Origin: Gordonibacter faecis
GTDB lineage: Bacteria > Actinomycetota > Coriobacteriia > Coriobacteriales > Eggerthellaceae
NCBI RefSeq assembly: GCF_030077735.1
Contig: NZ_JASJEU010000012.1
Location: forward strand, 1 to 64,000
Length of the DNA stretch: 64,000 bases
Direction: 5' to 3'
Shown: positions 1-8,474 of the stretch, one piece after another
Layout of the letters: the number at the start of each line of letters is the position of its first letter
Numbering within the stretch: the stretch's first letter is position 1
Position numbers and translations under genes: made by a program
Notes under the pieces: generated by a model
Told to the model about the DNA's origin: nothing
Database searches by the model: none
Seen by the model: the letters and a program-made list of their open reading frames with translations, nothing else

Positions 1-61
1 AGTCATCTACAACAGCGGCAACATGGTCGTGCTTGGCGATGTCGATTCCGATGAAGTACAA
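1..61 (-). CDS. IS110-family transposase, N-terminal fragment cut by the window edge
   Basis: Twenty codons read on the minus strand from a TTG at 61 preceded by an AAGGAGG ribosome site. The peptide starts LYFIGIDIAKHDHVAAVVDD (20 residues). This is the opening of the IS110 DEDD (RuvC-like) transposase domain, and the Asp of GIDIAK would be the first catalytic acid. IS110 enzymes act with a structured RNA made from the non-coding end of the element. The rest of the gene lies outside the window, so integrity cannot be judged. Confidence 0.75.
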   Translation of the reverse strand, partial: MYFIGIDIAKHDHVAAVVDD

Positions 62-332
62 GGCTTTTCCTCCTTACTTTACGCTTTTTAAAAGACAGAG
101 GTCTCCATCCGACGTCTGCGACACACAACCTCATGAGAGATACAACCCTTTGGCCATCCAGCCTAATTCATGTCCAATCGCAAGAGTCGGAGGCGCGATC
201 CTACGAAACGAGGCTTTACCTCAGGGGCGATTCACGCGCCCTCCGTCTGTGTGTACGCCCTTTATCTCACATGCAACCTACATTGGAAAGGACGTACTCG
301 CCATAAATCTGGCGACATAAAGAGTATATGAG
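62..332 (-). other. Non-coding end of the IS110 element, candidate bridge-RNA region
   Basis: About 270 bases upstream of the transposase start hold no convincing gene. In the IS110 group this end is known to encode the bridge RNA. Small hairpins are visible: CGCCA/TGGCG at 300-315, and short stems near 220-240. I cannot fold it or place the exact element boundary, which I put near 330 because the palindrome-rich repeat begins there. Confidence 0.4.
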
Positions 333-646
333 GGGCGGTTCACGAACCGCCCTTTCGCGCGAAGCGCGAAAATGCAGGTCAAGACTACCATTCTGCCCAC
401 TAACGACAACTAGGTACGTCAACTTCTGTAGGGATGCTCTCTAGAGCATCCGTTCGCGCGAAGCGCGAAAACGCAGGTCATGGTTGGATTCTCCGCCTGA
501 CGGCGGAGAGGGCGCTTCGTGAAGCGCCCCTACTAAGGTAACCTTTTTAGTTATGATTATCGTACATGAAAGAGCCCTCGTCATAATGGTAGGGAGGGTA
601 ACCATCTTTTGGCGTAATCAGTAGCGCGAAAGCGCGTCACTCTTTG
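333..646. repeat. Palindrome-rich dispersed repeat, copy A
   Basis: A run of near-perfect palindromes: 333-352 (GGGCGGTTC arms), 432-451 (GGATGCTCT arms), 490-509 (TCTCCGCC arms) and 510-529 (GGGCGCTTC arms). A 27-base direct repeat lies at 354-380 and 453-479 with one mismatch. The right end (631-646, AGCGCGTCACTCTTTG) matches the terminal inverted repeat of copies B-D. Reversed, it shares internal blocks with copy D at 47.7 kb. The left end appears interrupted by the IS110 element. Confidence 0.75.
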
Positions 647-664
647 CGAAGCGAGAAGGGGCTG

Positions 665-1534
665 CTACCGCGTGCGCAATTGCCAGAAGGCGACGGCGCT
701 GGCGGCAGCTACGTTGAGGCTGTCCACGTTGTGATACATGGGGATGCGCACGGTGTAGTCGCAGCGCGCGACGGTGGCGGGGGACAGGCCGTCGCCCTCG
801 GTGCCCAGCACCAGCGCCAGACGTTCCTCGGCGTTGAGTGCAGGGTCGTCCAGCGACACGGAATCGTCCGACAGGGCCATTGCTGCCATCTTAAACCCCA
901 GCTCATGCAGTAGCGGAATGCCCGTCTCGGCCCAGCCGCCTGCGCGCATCACGTTGCCGTGCACGCCCACTCCCTGCACGTCTTCGCCAATACGCGTCCA
1001 CGGAATTTGGAACACGGTGCCCATGGACACGCGCACGGCGCGGCGGTAGAAGGGGTCGTAGCAGGCGGGTGTCACCAGCACGGCGTCCACGCCAAGCGCC
1101 GCGGCCGAGCGGAAAATGGCGCCCACGTTCGTGTGGTTCGTGATGTCTTCCAGCACTGCGACGCGGCGCGCCCCGGCCACCACCTCGGCCACGGAGGGCA
1201 GCGCGGGCCGGCGGAAGGCCGCCAGCGCACCGCGGGTCAGTTCAAAGCCCGTGAGCTTCGTCAACTCATCATGCGGCGCCACGAACACCGGCACGTCCGC
1301 GCCCCAGCGCGCGGCTACCTCATCAATGACGGGCGCCAACGCGTCAAGCCATTTCGCCTCCATGAGCAGGGATAACGGCTGCAAACCCGCTTCCAGTGCG
1401 CGCTCTATCACCTTGCCCGACTCGGCAATAAGCAGCGCGCGTTCTGGCTCCAGCTTGCTGCGCAGCTGCGCGTCGGTGAGGCGCGCGTACACGTCCAGCC
1501 GCAGGTCGTCGAGCGTTGCCACCTCCACTAGCAC
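665..1534 (-). CDS. SpoU-family (SPOUT) RNA 2'-O-methyltransferase
   Basis: A 289-residue protein predicted to transfer a methyl group from S-adenosylmethionine to a ribose 2'-OH of rRNA or tRNA. The three SpoU motifs are visible in the C-terminal half: motif 1 NHTNVGAIFRSAAALG (catalytic Asn and Arg), motif 2 LVLGTEGDGLS, and motif 3 IPMYHNVDSLNVAAASAVA, which forms the trefoil-knot cofactor site. The N-terminal ~100 residues look like the substrate-binding domain of RlmB/TsnR-like proteins. The ATG at 1534 overlaps the end of the upstream hydrolase by 7 bases, so the two are co-transcribed. The target nucleotide cannot be told from sequence. Confidence 0.9.
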   Translation of the reverse strand: MLVEVATLDDLRLDVYARLTDAQLRSKLEPERALLIAESGKVIERALEAGLQPLSLLMEAKWLDALAPVIDEVAARWGADVPVFVAPHDELTKLTGFELTRGALAAFRRPALPSVAEVVAGARRVAVLEDITNHTNVGAIFRSAAALGVDAVLVTPACYDPFYRRAVRVSMGTVFQIPWTRIGEDVQGVGVHGNVMRAGGWAETGIPLLHELGFKMAAMALSDDSVSLDDPALNAEERLALVLGTEGDGLSPATVARCDYTVRIPMYHNVDSLNVAAASAVAFWQLRTR

Positions 1535-2175
1535 GGGCGCATCTCCCGCACGGCAGCCGCCACCTCAGCCGTAATGTCGCGCACGTTGTCCAGTCCGTGC
1601 GTGCAGAAGTCATCGCACGTGAGCATCTGCGCGCCGATGTGCGCCATATCCTCAATGTTCGCCGCTTGCACAGCGGGCGTGCGCGAGGACGTGCAATCTT
1701 CCAGCACCACCACGTTGTAGTCGAGCGAAAGCGCGTCGTAGCAGGTGGTACGGATGCAGTTCGGCGTGGTGGTGCCCGCGAGCACCACCGTGTTCACGCC
1801 CAGGCGGCGCAACACGTTGTCGAGATTCGTGTTGAAGAACGCCGAGAAGCGCGGCTTCACCACCACGCGGTCGCCGGGCTGCGGCGCGAGTGGCGCGGGC
1901 TCATCGAGCGAGTGCGGGTTCACGCAGGCGCGCGACACGGGTTTGCCGCCGTCGTGCCAGGCCGTGTGGCGCACGGCTTCCACATCCGAGCCATCTTCAG
2001 CGTACTCGCGCACTACGTGGAACACCGGCATCCCCAGCTCACGCGCCCGGTCAAGCGCTCGCGAGCACGCCGGCACCGTAGCCGCCGCCCCCTCCACGCA
2101 CAACGCCGAGTTCGGATCAACAAACCCATTCTGCATATCAATCAAAAGCAACGCCGCATTCCCAGCCTCAACCAT
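1528..2175 (-). CDS. Isochorismatase-family cysteine hydrolase
   Basis: A 215-residue alpha/beta hydrolase of the isochorismatase/nicotinamidase superfamily. The triad is visible: Asp in LLIDMQNGF near residue 13, Lys in VVVKPRFSAFF near 104, and Cys in TTTPNCIRTTCYDA near 140. The ATG at 2175 follows a purine-rich GGGAG site. An upstream in-frame extension to 2460 is rejected because it enters AT-rich non-coding DNA. It overlaps the methyltransferase gene downstream. The substrate (isochorismate, an N-carbamoyl amine or another amide) is unknown. Confidence 0.88.
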   Translation of the reverse strand: MVEAGNAALLLIDMQNGFVDPNSALCVEGAAATVPACSRALDRARELGMPVFHVVREYAEDGSDVEAVRHTAWHDGGKPVSRACVNPHSLDEPAPLAPQPGDRVVVKPRFSAFFNTNLDNVLRRLGVNTVVLAGTTTPNCIRTTCYDALSLDYNVVVLEDCTSSRTPAVQAANIEDMAHIGAQMLTCDDFCTHGLDNVRDITAEVAAAVREMRPC

Positions 2176-2550
2176 AGCGCGCTCCCTTCTACCACTTGTT
2201 ACCCTGAGTGGATGCTCATGTACGGTAAAGAAGCAAGCAACCGAAAACAATAGATAGACCGCCAGCACTACACTATTCCGAACCAAAGACCAAAAGATAA
2301 GCATTTTGAGAAAATCTAAACTTTTGGATTTTCCTACAATGCCGACTACGGCGGAATCCCTCCCACTCCTTATATATTTCTTTCTGTATACATTGAATTT
2401 GTATTTAGTAAAATGCAGACAACACCACGGATCGGCTTTTGGCTGGACAATTCCAACCAAACACCGCAGCAGACAGTAGAAACCATTCTGAACGTTAGGA
2501 AGCCGGTATGATTGTTACATATAAGGGGAAGAAAAATTTCTTTTAGATAC
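2176..2550. other. AT-rich spacer between host genes and the tet(W) element
   Basis: This is the composition boundary between host DNA and the imported element. No full gene is seen. A short open stretch on the plus strand, roughly 2432-2511, translates to RIGFWLDNSNQTPQQTVETI and then stops. It looks like the tail of a lost gene, possibly from the donor element; I do not recognise the family. The left junction must lie in this interval, but serine-recombinase junctions leave only a dinucleotide and cannot be pinned down here. Confidence 0.4.
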
Positions 2551-2579
2551 TTGTTTTCCTAAAACTGATGTGATATAAT
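2551..2579 (+). promoter_or_regulatory. tet(W) promoter
   Basis: TTGTTT at 2551-2556 and TATAAT at 2574-2579 are separated by 17 bases, close to the vegetative sigma consensus. It lies just ahead of the tet(W) leader. Confidence 0.75.
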
Positions 2580-2608
2580 AATTCAATTCCAGAAAAGGAG
2601 TAAAAAAT

Positions 2609-2854
2609 ATGCGGCAAGGTATTCTTAAATAAAACTATAATCAAATAGTGGGAACAAAGGATTATGATAGTCCCTTTTGTAGGGGCTTAGTTTTTTGTAC
2701 CCAATTTAAGAATACTTTTGCCTTATCAATTTTGACATATCCCCAAAAACAGCACTCACAAACAGGTGTATGCTGTATATGTGTATGTCCGCAAATTATC
2801 ATCCCCAGTGGTAAAAGTATTTTACTGCTGGGGATTTTTATGCCCTTCGGGGCA
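2609..2854 (+). promoter_or_regulatory. tet(W) leader region with transcription-attenuation hairpins
   Basis: A seven-codon ORF (MRQGILK, 2609-2632) follows AAAGGAG. The arm GTATTCTTAAA at 2619-2629 can pair with TTTAAGAATAC at 2705-2715. Further down, 2803-2833 forms a strong hairpin (CCCCAG/CTGGGG arms) followed by ATTTTTA, a terminator form. TGCCC/GGGCA at 2841-2854 is a second stem. This arrangement matches the attenuator known upstream of tet(M)-type ribosomal protection genes, where slowed leader translation under tetracycline allows read-through. Confidence 0.75.
2770..2814 (+). CDS. tet(W) leader peptide (14 residues)
   Basis: Reads MLYMCMSANYHPQW and stops at 2814, inside the left arm of the 2803-2833 hairpin. 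Ribosome position on this short ORF would decide whether that hairpin forms. It occupies the same place as the leader peptide upstream of tet(M). Confidence 0.6.
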   Translation: MLYMCMSANYHPQW

Positions 2855-2873
2855 GTAAAGGGAGGACAATCAC

Positions 2874-4793
2874 ATGAAAATAATCAATATTGGAATTCTT
2901 GCCCATGTAGACGCTGGAAAGACGACCTTGACGGAGAGCCTGCTATATGCCAGCGGAGCCATTTCAGAACCGGGGAGCGTCGAAAAAGGGACAACGAGGA
3001 CGGACACCATGTTTTTGGAGCGGCAGCGTGGGATTACCATTCAAGCGGCAGTCACTTCCTTCCAGTGGCACAGATGTAAAGTCAACATTGTGGATACGCC
3101 CGGCCACATGGATTTTTTGGCGGAGGTGTACCGCTCTTTGGCTGTTTTAGATGGGGCCATCTTGGTGATCTCCGCTAAAGATGGCGTGCAGGCCCAGACC
3201 CGTATTCTGTTCCATGCCCTGCGGAAAATGAACATTCCCACCGTTATCTTTATCAACAAGATCGACCAGGCTGGCGTTGATTTGCAGAGCGTGGTTCAGT
3301 CTGTTCGGGATAAGCTCTCCGCCGATATTATCATCAAGCAGACGGTGTCGCTGTCCCCGGAAATAGTCCTGGAGGAAAATACCGACATAGAAGCATGGGA
3401 TGCGGTCATCGAAAATAACGATAAATTATTGGAAAAGTATATCGCAGGAGAACCAATCAGCCGGGAAAAACTTGTGCGGGAGGAACAGCGGCGGGTTCAA
3501 GACGCCTCCCTGTTCCCGGTCTATTATGGCAGCGCCAAAAAGGGCCTTGGCATTCAACCGTTGATGGATGCGGTGACAGGGCTGTTCCAACCGATTGGGG
3601 AACAGGGGAGCGCCGCCCTATGCGGCAGCGTTTTCAAGGTGGAGTATACAGATTGCGGCCAGCGGCGTGTCTATCTACGGCTATACAGCGGAACGCTGCG
3701 CCTGCGGGATACGGTGGCCCTGGCCGGGAGAGAAAAGCTGAAAATCACAGAGATGCGTATTCCATCCAAAGGGGAAATTGTTCGGACAGACACCGCTTAT
3801 CCGGGTGAAATTGTTATCCTTCCCAGCGACAGCGTGAGGTTAAACGATGTATTAGGGGACCCAACCCGGCTCCCTCGTAAAAGGTGGCGTGAGGACCCCC
3901 TCCCCATGCTGCGGACGTCGATTGCGCCGAAAACGGCAGCGCAAAGAGAACGGCTGCTGGACGCTCTTACGCAACTTGCGGATACTGACCCGCTTTTGCG
4001 CTGCGAGGTGGATTCCATCACCCATGAGATCATTCTTTCTTTTTTGGGCCGGGTGCAGTTGGAGGTTGTTTCCGCTTTGCTGTCGGAAAAATACAAGCTT
4101 GAAACAGTGGTAAAGGAACCCACCGTCATTTATATGGAGCGGCCGCTCAAAGCAGCCAGCCACACCATCCATATCGAGGTGCCGCCCAACCCGTTTTGGG
4201 CATCCATCGGACTGTCTGTTACACCACTCCCGCTTGGCTCCGGTGTACAATACGAGAGCCGGGTTTCGCTGGGATACTTGAACCAGAGTTTTCAAAACGC
4301 TGTCAGGGATGGTATCCGTTACGGGCTGGAGCAGGGCTTGTTCGGCTGGAACGTAACGGACTGTAAGATTTGCTTTGAATACGGGCTTTATTACAGTCCG
4401 GTCAGCACGCCGGCGGACTTCCGCTCATTGGCCCCGATTGTATTGGAACAGGCATTGAAGGAATCAGGGACGCAACTGCTGGAACCTTATCTCTCCTTCA
4501 CCCTCTATGCGCCCCGGGAATATCTTTCCAGGGCTTATCATGATGCACCGAAATACTGTGCCACCATCGAAACGGTCCAGGTAAAAAAGGATGAAGTTGT
4601 CTTTACTGGCGAGATTCCCGCCCGCTGTATACAGGCATACCGTACTGATCTGGCCTTTTACACCAACGGGCAGAGCGTATGCCTTACAGAACTGAAAGGG
4701 TATCAGGCCGCTGTCGGCAAGCCAGTCATCCAGCCCCGCCGTCCAAACAGCCGCCTGGACAAGGTGCGCTATATGTTTCAGAAGATAATGTAA
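2874..4793 (+). CDS. tet(W): Tet(W) ribosomal protection protein, tetracycline resistance
   Basis: A 639-residue EF-G-like GTPase that binds the ribosome and displaces tetracycline. GTPase motifs: AHVDAGKTT (residues 10-18), the RGITI switch region, DTPGH near 74, NKID near 128. EF-G-type domains II-V follow, ending in the conserved PRRPNSRLDKVRYMF tail. The full length is present with no stop. I recognise it as Tet(W) rather than Tet(O) or Tet(M) because the N-terminus reads LLYASGAISEPGSVEKGTTR. The start follows AAAGGGAGG. Expression is probably controlled by the upstream leader. Confidence 0.97.
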   Translation: MKIINIGILAHVDAGKTTLTESLLYASGAISEPGSVEKGTTRTDTMFLERQRGITIQAAVTSFQWHRCKVNIVDTPGHMDFLAEVYRSLAVLDGAILVISAKDGVQAQTRILFHALRKMNIPTVIFINKIDQAGVDLQSVVQSVRDKLSADIIIKQTVSLSPEIVLEENTDIEAWDAVIENNDKLLEKYIAGEPISREKLVREEQRRVQDASLFPVYYGSAKKGLGIQPLMDAVTGLFQPIGEQGSAALCGSVFKVEYTDCGQRRVYLRLYSGTLRLRDTVALAGREKLKITEMRIPSKGEIVRTDTAYPGEIVILPSDSVRLNDVLGDPTRLPRKRWREDPLPMLRTSIAPKTAAQRERLLDALTQLADTDPLLRCEVDSITHEIILSFLGRVQLEVVSALLSEKYKLETVVKEPTVIYMERPLKAASHTIHIEVPPNPFWASIGLSVTPLPLGSGVQYESRVSLGYLNQSFQNAVRDGIRYGLEQGLFGWNVTDCKICFEYGLYYSPVSTPADFRSLAPIVLEQALKESGTQLLEPYLSFTLYAPREYLSRAYHDAPKYCATIETVQVKKDEVVFTGEIPARCIQAYRTDLAFYTNGQSVCLTELKGYQAAVGKPVIQPRRPNSRLDKVRYMFQKIM

Positions 4794-4874
4794 CGTCTTG
4801 CGCAATGCAAGCGTTCATTGCTGGCTATTGCGAAATATCATTGATAAAATCAGTATCAGAGAGGAGAAACTATT

Positions 4875-5360
4875 TTGAACCAGGAACAGACGAATATTAC
4901 AACAGGAAAGCAAATACGTCATCTGCGAACACAATTGGGAATGACACAGGAAGAACTAGCCGGGGAATTGAATGTTACCCGGCAGGCACTATCGAATTGG
5001 GAGAGAGATGTTAATGAACCCGATTTAAATATGTTGAAAAAAATTTGCTTTCTTTTTGGAGTCAACATGGACGATTTTGCGAAGGAGGTAATAACAAAGA
5101 TGGAAACATATGAAAAAAAGGAGAAACGACAATTTAATAAGTACGATATGGCAATTGGACTTTTTTATGGTGTTGGTATATTTCTTGGCATTGGTATTTT
5201 CTTTGTTGGCGGTTTTATGACAATGTCAGGTGCAGGGTGGGGAGCATCACTATTTGGCGGTGGCTGTTTTTCTCTTGTATTTGGCTTGATATGCCATGCA
5301 GTTATTACATTGAGAACAGGAATTTATTGTGCTATCCATCATCGGGCCAACCTGACCTGA
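4875..5360 (+). CDS. XRE-type HTH regulator fused to a two-segment membrane domain
   Basis: A 161-residue protein. Residues about 12-66 form a Cro/C1-type HTH (KQIRHLRTQLGMTQEELAGE, then VTRQALSNWERD). A charged linker follows, then two hydrophobic segments at about 98-117 and 123-147. It begins 81 bases after tet(W), after a GAGAGGAG site. The C-terminus (CAIHHRANLT) looks unlike a normal ending of this type, so the gene may be cut by a recombination joint at about 5320-5360. The function may be regulation of a nearby gene; this is inference. Confidence 0.8.
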   Translation: MNQEQTNITTGKQIRHLRTQLGMTQEELAGELNVTRQALSNWERDVNEPDLNMLKKICFLFGVNMDDFAKEVITKMETYEKKEKRQFNKYDMAIGLFYGVGIFLGIGIFFVGGFMTMSGAGWGASLFGGGCFSLVFGLICHAVITLRTGIYCAIHHRANLT

Positions 5361-5933
5361 ACTTTCAAAACTGAATATCCACCGCCCATCGGCGGCCAGC
5401 GAAAGCAGTAAGTCTGAAAAAGATTTGCTGCTTTTTTCTTTATCCGTTTGGCAAAATCGCAAAGTCATCCGTAGTAGGTAGGTGAAGCCGGAAACAAAAA
5501 ATTTTCTGCGGCGGTAGCCAAATCTGCATTTTCTGTATTTCTAAGGCAAAGGAAAATTTGAGAAAATTCCCGGCAAGCGGGTAGCTGGCGGCCTTTGAAA
5601 TGTATCTTTAGCGGAAAGAAAGAACTGCGGGTAAAAATCGCCCCACGCCGTAAGATTTTTGCAGAAATCCGGCCAAAACAGGCGGCAGCTATACGAGTAG
5701 TAAGTGCAAGGGGAAATCTACGGCTTACTTAGAGCAAGTTTCTACCACGGTGCCAAAATCCGCAATTCTGCGGTTTTGCCCCTCGCGGGAAACTTGTTGG
5801 GGAGTGCCTTCCCCAAACCCTGCTATGCGGCTTACGCCGCAAAAATATTTCTGTCCGGCAGACAGGAAATGCCCCGAAAATAGCTAACAGACCAGCCCAT
5901 TTTTTGTGATAAGTGAAAGGAGGTTTACAGCCC
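5361..5933. other. Non-coding block upstream of mobC, probable oriT region
   Basis: About 570 bases without a credible gene. There are several inverted repeats: CCGCAATTCTGCGG near 5760, TTGGGGAGTGCCTTCCCCAA near 5799-5818 and GCGGCTTACGCCGC near 5827-5840. Stem-loops of this sort just ahead of a MobC gene are the usual site of relaxosome assembly and nicking. The nick site cannot be identified without the relaxase. An AAAGGAGG ribosome site for mobC lies at the right end. Confidence 0.5.
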
Positions 5934-6332
5934 ATGCCGAAGCGATACAACACCCCCCACCGCAGCCATGTTGTGAAAACCCGGCTGACCGATGAAGAAT
6001 ACGCCGACTTCACAGAACGGCTTGCGCCCTATGGTATCAGTCAGTCCGAATTTCTCCGGCAGGCCATCCGGCGCACTACCATACGCCCCGTACTCCATGT
6101 GTCGTCAGTCAATGACGAGCTGCTCTCCGCTGTCGGGAAGCTCACAGCCGAGTACGGCAGGATTGGCGGCAATCTCAACCAGATTGCCCGCACCCTCAAC
6201 GAGTGGCATAGCCCCTACCCGGCTATGGCAAAGGAATTGCGGGAAGCGGCCGCCGACCTTGCCGCCCTCAAGTATGAAGTCCTAAAGAAAGTAGGTGACG
6301 CCGTTGGCAACACTCAAGCATTTAGGCTCTAA
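5934..6332 (+). CDS. mobC: MobC-like relaxosome accessory protein
   Basis: A 132-residue protein with a ribbon-helix-helix-like N-terminus (KTRLTDEEYADFTERLAPYG, ISQSEFLRQAIRR) followed by the MobC signature RIGGNLNQIARTLNEW near residues 80-95. MobC proteins bind oriT and help the relaxase nick. ATG 5934 is chosen over GTG 5913 because the GTG lies inside the AAAGGAGG ribosome site. A relaxase gene normally follows directly, but here a recombinase follows 92 bases later. mobC would then work only with a relaxase supplied elsewhere. Confidence 0.85.
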   Translation: MPKRYNTPHRSHVVKTRLTDEEYADFTERLAPYGISQSEFLRQAIRRTTIRPVLHVSSVNDELLSAVGKLTAEYGRIGGNLNQIARTLNEWHSPYPAMAKELREAAADLAALKYEVLKKVGDAVGNTQAFRL

Positions 6333-6423
6333 GAACGCCGACTACCGCTGTACAGCCGCCCCTGTTCCGTGGTACAATGAAACCACGGAATAGTGGGGCT
6401 GGCTGTCGGAAACGGAGGATTTT

Positions 6424-8043
6424 ATGTTAAGACAAGCCACCCAAAACCTCATTACCGCCCTTTATCCGAGATTGTCCCATGAGGACGAATTGCAAGGCGA
6501 GAGCAATTCCATTTCCAACCAGAAACGGATTTTGGAAGCCTACGCCAAGCAGAACGGCTTTACCAATCTGCGCTGGTACACCGACGACGGCTACTCAGGT
6601 GCGAACTTCCAGCGGCCCGGATTTCAAGCCATGCTTGCAGACATTGAAGCCGGGAAAGTCGGCACCGTCATAGTCAAGGACATGAGCAGGCTGGGGCGTA
6701 ATTACTTGCAGGTGGGATTTTACACGGAAATGCTGTTCCCTCAAAAGGGCGTGCGTTTTATCGCTGTCAATGACAACGTGGACAGCGCAAACGGCGGCAT
6801 GGACAATGATTTTACCCCTCTGCGGAACTTATTTAACGAATGGCTGGTGAGAGATACGAGCAAGAAAATCAAGGCAGTAAAGAAAGCAAAAGGCATGAGC
6901 GGCAAGCCTGTAACCAGCAAGCCAGTCTATGGCTATCTCATGGACAAGGACGAGAACTATATCGTTGACGAGGAAGCCGCCCCGGTTGTCCGGCAGATTT
7001 ACCAGCTTTGCCTTGCGGGAAATGGCCCGACCAAGATTGCCCGTATGCTGACGGAGCAGCAAATCCCCACGCCGGGGACGCTGGAATACCGCAGGACGGG
7101 CAGCACCCGACGCTACCACCCCGGCTATGAGTGCAAGTGGGCGACAAACACCGTCGTCCATCTGCTGGAAAACCGGGAGTACACTGGCTGTCTGGTAAAC
7201 TTCAAGACGGAGAAGCCCTCTTACAAGGTCAAGCACAGCGTTGAGAACCCCATCGAGAAGCAGGCTATCTTCCCAAATCACCATGAGCCGATTATCGACA
7301 CGGAAACATGGGAGCGTGTGCAGGAGTTACGCAAGCAGCGAAAACGCCCGAACCGCTATGATGAAGTGGGGCTGTTCTCTGGTATGCTGTTCTGCGCCGA
7401 CTGCGGCCATGTGCTGTATCAGCAGCGGTATCAGAACAAGAACCGCAAGCAGGACTGTTATATCTGCGGCAGCTACAAGAAGCGTACCCGTGACTGTACG
7501 GCACACTTTATCCGCACCGACCTTTTGACGGCGGGCGTGCTTTCCAATCTCCGGCAAGTGACGGAATACGCCGCCAGGCATGAGAGCCGCTTTGTAAAGC
7601 TGCTCATCCAGCAGAACGAAATCGGCGGCAAGAGAAAGACCGCCGCAGCCACGAAGCAGCTTGAACAGGCCCAGACACGCATTGCCGAAGTGAACCGCAT
7701 TATCAAGCGGCTGTATGAGGACAATGTAAGCGGCAAAATCAGCGACGAGCGTTTCATGGAGCTGTCGGCGGACTATGAGCAGGAGCAGCGGGAACTGAAA
7801 GACCGGGCTGCCGCTTTGCAGGAGGAACTTTCCAAGTCGCAGGCCGCCACCGTCAACGCCGAGAAATTCATGGGGATTGTGAGAAAGCACCTTGCTTTTG
7901 AAGAATTGACCCCCACCCTCTTGCGGGAAATGATTGAGAAAATCGTCGTGCATGAGTGCAGCTATGACGAGAACGGCACCCGCAGGCAGGACATTGAGAT
8001 TTATTACAGCTTTGTCGGCAAGATAGACTTGCCGGAAGCCTAA
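6424..8043 (+). CDS. Large serine recombinase (TndX/TnpX type)
   Basis: A 539-residue site-specific recombinase that integrates and excises mobile elements. Resolvase domain about 12-155: catalytic Ser probably in YPRLSHEDE near residue 20, conserved VKDMSRLGRNYL near 80-90. The recombinase domain is about 175-280. A Cys-rich zinc ribbon (CADCGH... CYICGSYKKRTRDC) is about 322-355, then a long coiled coil at about 400-470. The C-terminal tail resembles DUF4368. Full length, with GGAGG at the right distance from ATG 6424. It lies at the right edge of the element, the expected place for its integrase. Confidence 0.93.
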   Translation: MLRQATQNLITALYPRLSHEDELQGESNSISNQKRILEAYAKQNGFTNLRWYTDDGYSGANFQRPGFQAMLADIEAGKVGTVIVKDMSRLGRNYLQVGFYTEMLFPQKGVRFIAVNDNVDSANGGMDNDFTPLRNLFNEWLVRDTSKKIKAVKKAKGMSGKPVTSKPVYGYLMDKDENYIVDEEAAPVVRQIYQLCLAGNGPTKIARMLTEQQIPTPGTLEYRRTGSTRRYHPGYECKWATNTVVHLLENREYTGCLVNFKTEKPSYKVKHSVENPIEKQAIFPNHHEPIIDTETWERVQELRKQRKRPNRYDEVGLFSGMLFCADCGHVLYQQRYQNKNRKQDCYICGSYKKRTRDCTAHFIRTDLLTAGVLSNLRQVTEYAARHESRFVKLLIQQNEIGGKRKTAAATKQLEQAQTRIAEVNRIIKRLYEDNVSGKISDERFMELSADYEQEQRELKDRAAALQEELSKSQAATVNAEKFMGIVRKHLAFEELTPTLLREMIEKIVVHECSYDENGTRRQDIEIYYSFVGKIDLPEA

Positions 8044-8050
8044 CGCCTGA

Positions 8051-8082
8051 CCTATCCGACACAGCCCTAAGTGCCGGATAGG
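8051..8082 (+). terminator. Stem-loop after the serine recombinase
   Basis: CCTATCCG and CGGATAGG arms, extended by CAC/GTG, form a strong hairpin eight bases after the stop. A run AAAATTTTTT follows about ten bases later. It is likely a transcription terminator, or possibly part of the element's right attachment region. Confidence 0.6.
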
Positions 8083-8145
8083 AACGGCAAAATTTTTTAC
8101 ACTTCTATTACTTCTTTATCGCACATTAGCAAAACTATAAGGTTT

Positions 8146-8273
8146 GTCATCCTGAGCGGAGCGCCGTAAGGCGCGAAGTCGAAGGATCCCGTGTGGCGTT
8201 AGCTGGAAGTCTCCCGGCTATTGCCGCACGGGATCCTTCGACTTCGGCGCTCTGCGCCTCCGCTCAGGATGAC
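8146..8273. repeat. GTCATCCTGAGCGGAG-type palindromic repeat, copy R1
   Basis: A 128-base intergenic unit. It opens with GTCATCCTGAGCGGAG and closes with its inverse. Internal arms read AAGTCGAAGGATCCCGT and GGGATCCTTCGACTTC, around a 35-base variable centre. The same unit occurs at 29085 and 61224, and a half copy at 62900. It resembles paired REP/BIME sequences and could fold into a long hairpin. Confidence 0.85.
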
Positions 8274-8370
8274 AACCTCGCAGTGCTCAGGATGGCAAAT
8301 TTCCTGGAAGTCATGATACCTTCTTTTGACTCGCAACAGCACACTCCACCTTCGAAGGTAACCATCTATC

Positions 8371-8453
8371 CTCTAAAACCGGATACAATTTGCCTCTAAA
8401 AGCGGATTCATTTATACTCTAAAACCGGATTCCAAATGCCTCTAAAAGCGGAT
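8371..8453 (+). repeat. Four direct repeats with exact 23-bp period ahead of the ATPase gene
   Basis: CTCTAAAAnCGGAT occurs at 8371, 8394, 8417 and 8440, each exactly 23 bases from the last. The array ends 21 bases before the chosen ATPase start. Even spacing with conserved cores and variable linkers is typical of multi-site protein binding (iterons or operators). Another 23-bp-period array lies just after the gene. Confidence 0.85.
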
Positions 8454-8474
8454 CGCTATACGAAAGGGCTGGTC

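Larger units (their letters stand above)
2480..8100 (+). mobile_element. tet(W)-carrying mobilizable element, apparently truncated
   Basis: About 5.6 kb of lower-GC DNA with Firmicutes-like codon use sits between high-GC host genes. Contents in order: tet(W) leader and gene, XRE-membrane protein, oriT-like non-coding block, mobC, large serine recombinase. The usual relaxase and conjugation genes are absent, so it is either a mini-element mobilised in trans or a deletion derivative. The recombinase at the right end is the classic integrase position. Coordinates are approximate because no terminal repeats are expected. Confidence 0.75.

Noticed and set aside
1528..2460. Longer reading frame for the cysteine hydrolase starting at 2460
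   Set aside because: The extra 95 codons lie in AT-rich spacer DNA, lack homology to the family, and ATG 2175 has a good ribosome site and family-standard N-terminus.
8371..8453. CRISPR array
   Set aside because: Units are 23 bases in all with linkers of only 9 bases; no spacers of 30 bases or more and no cas genes.
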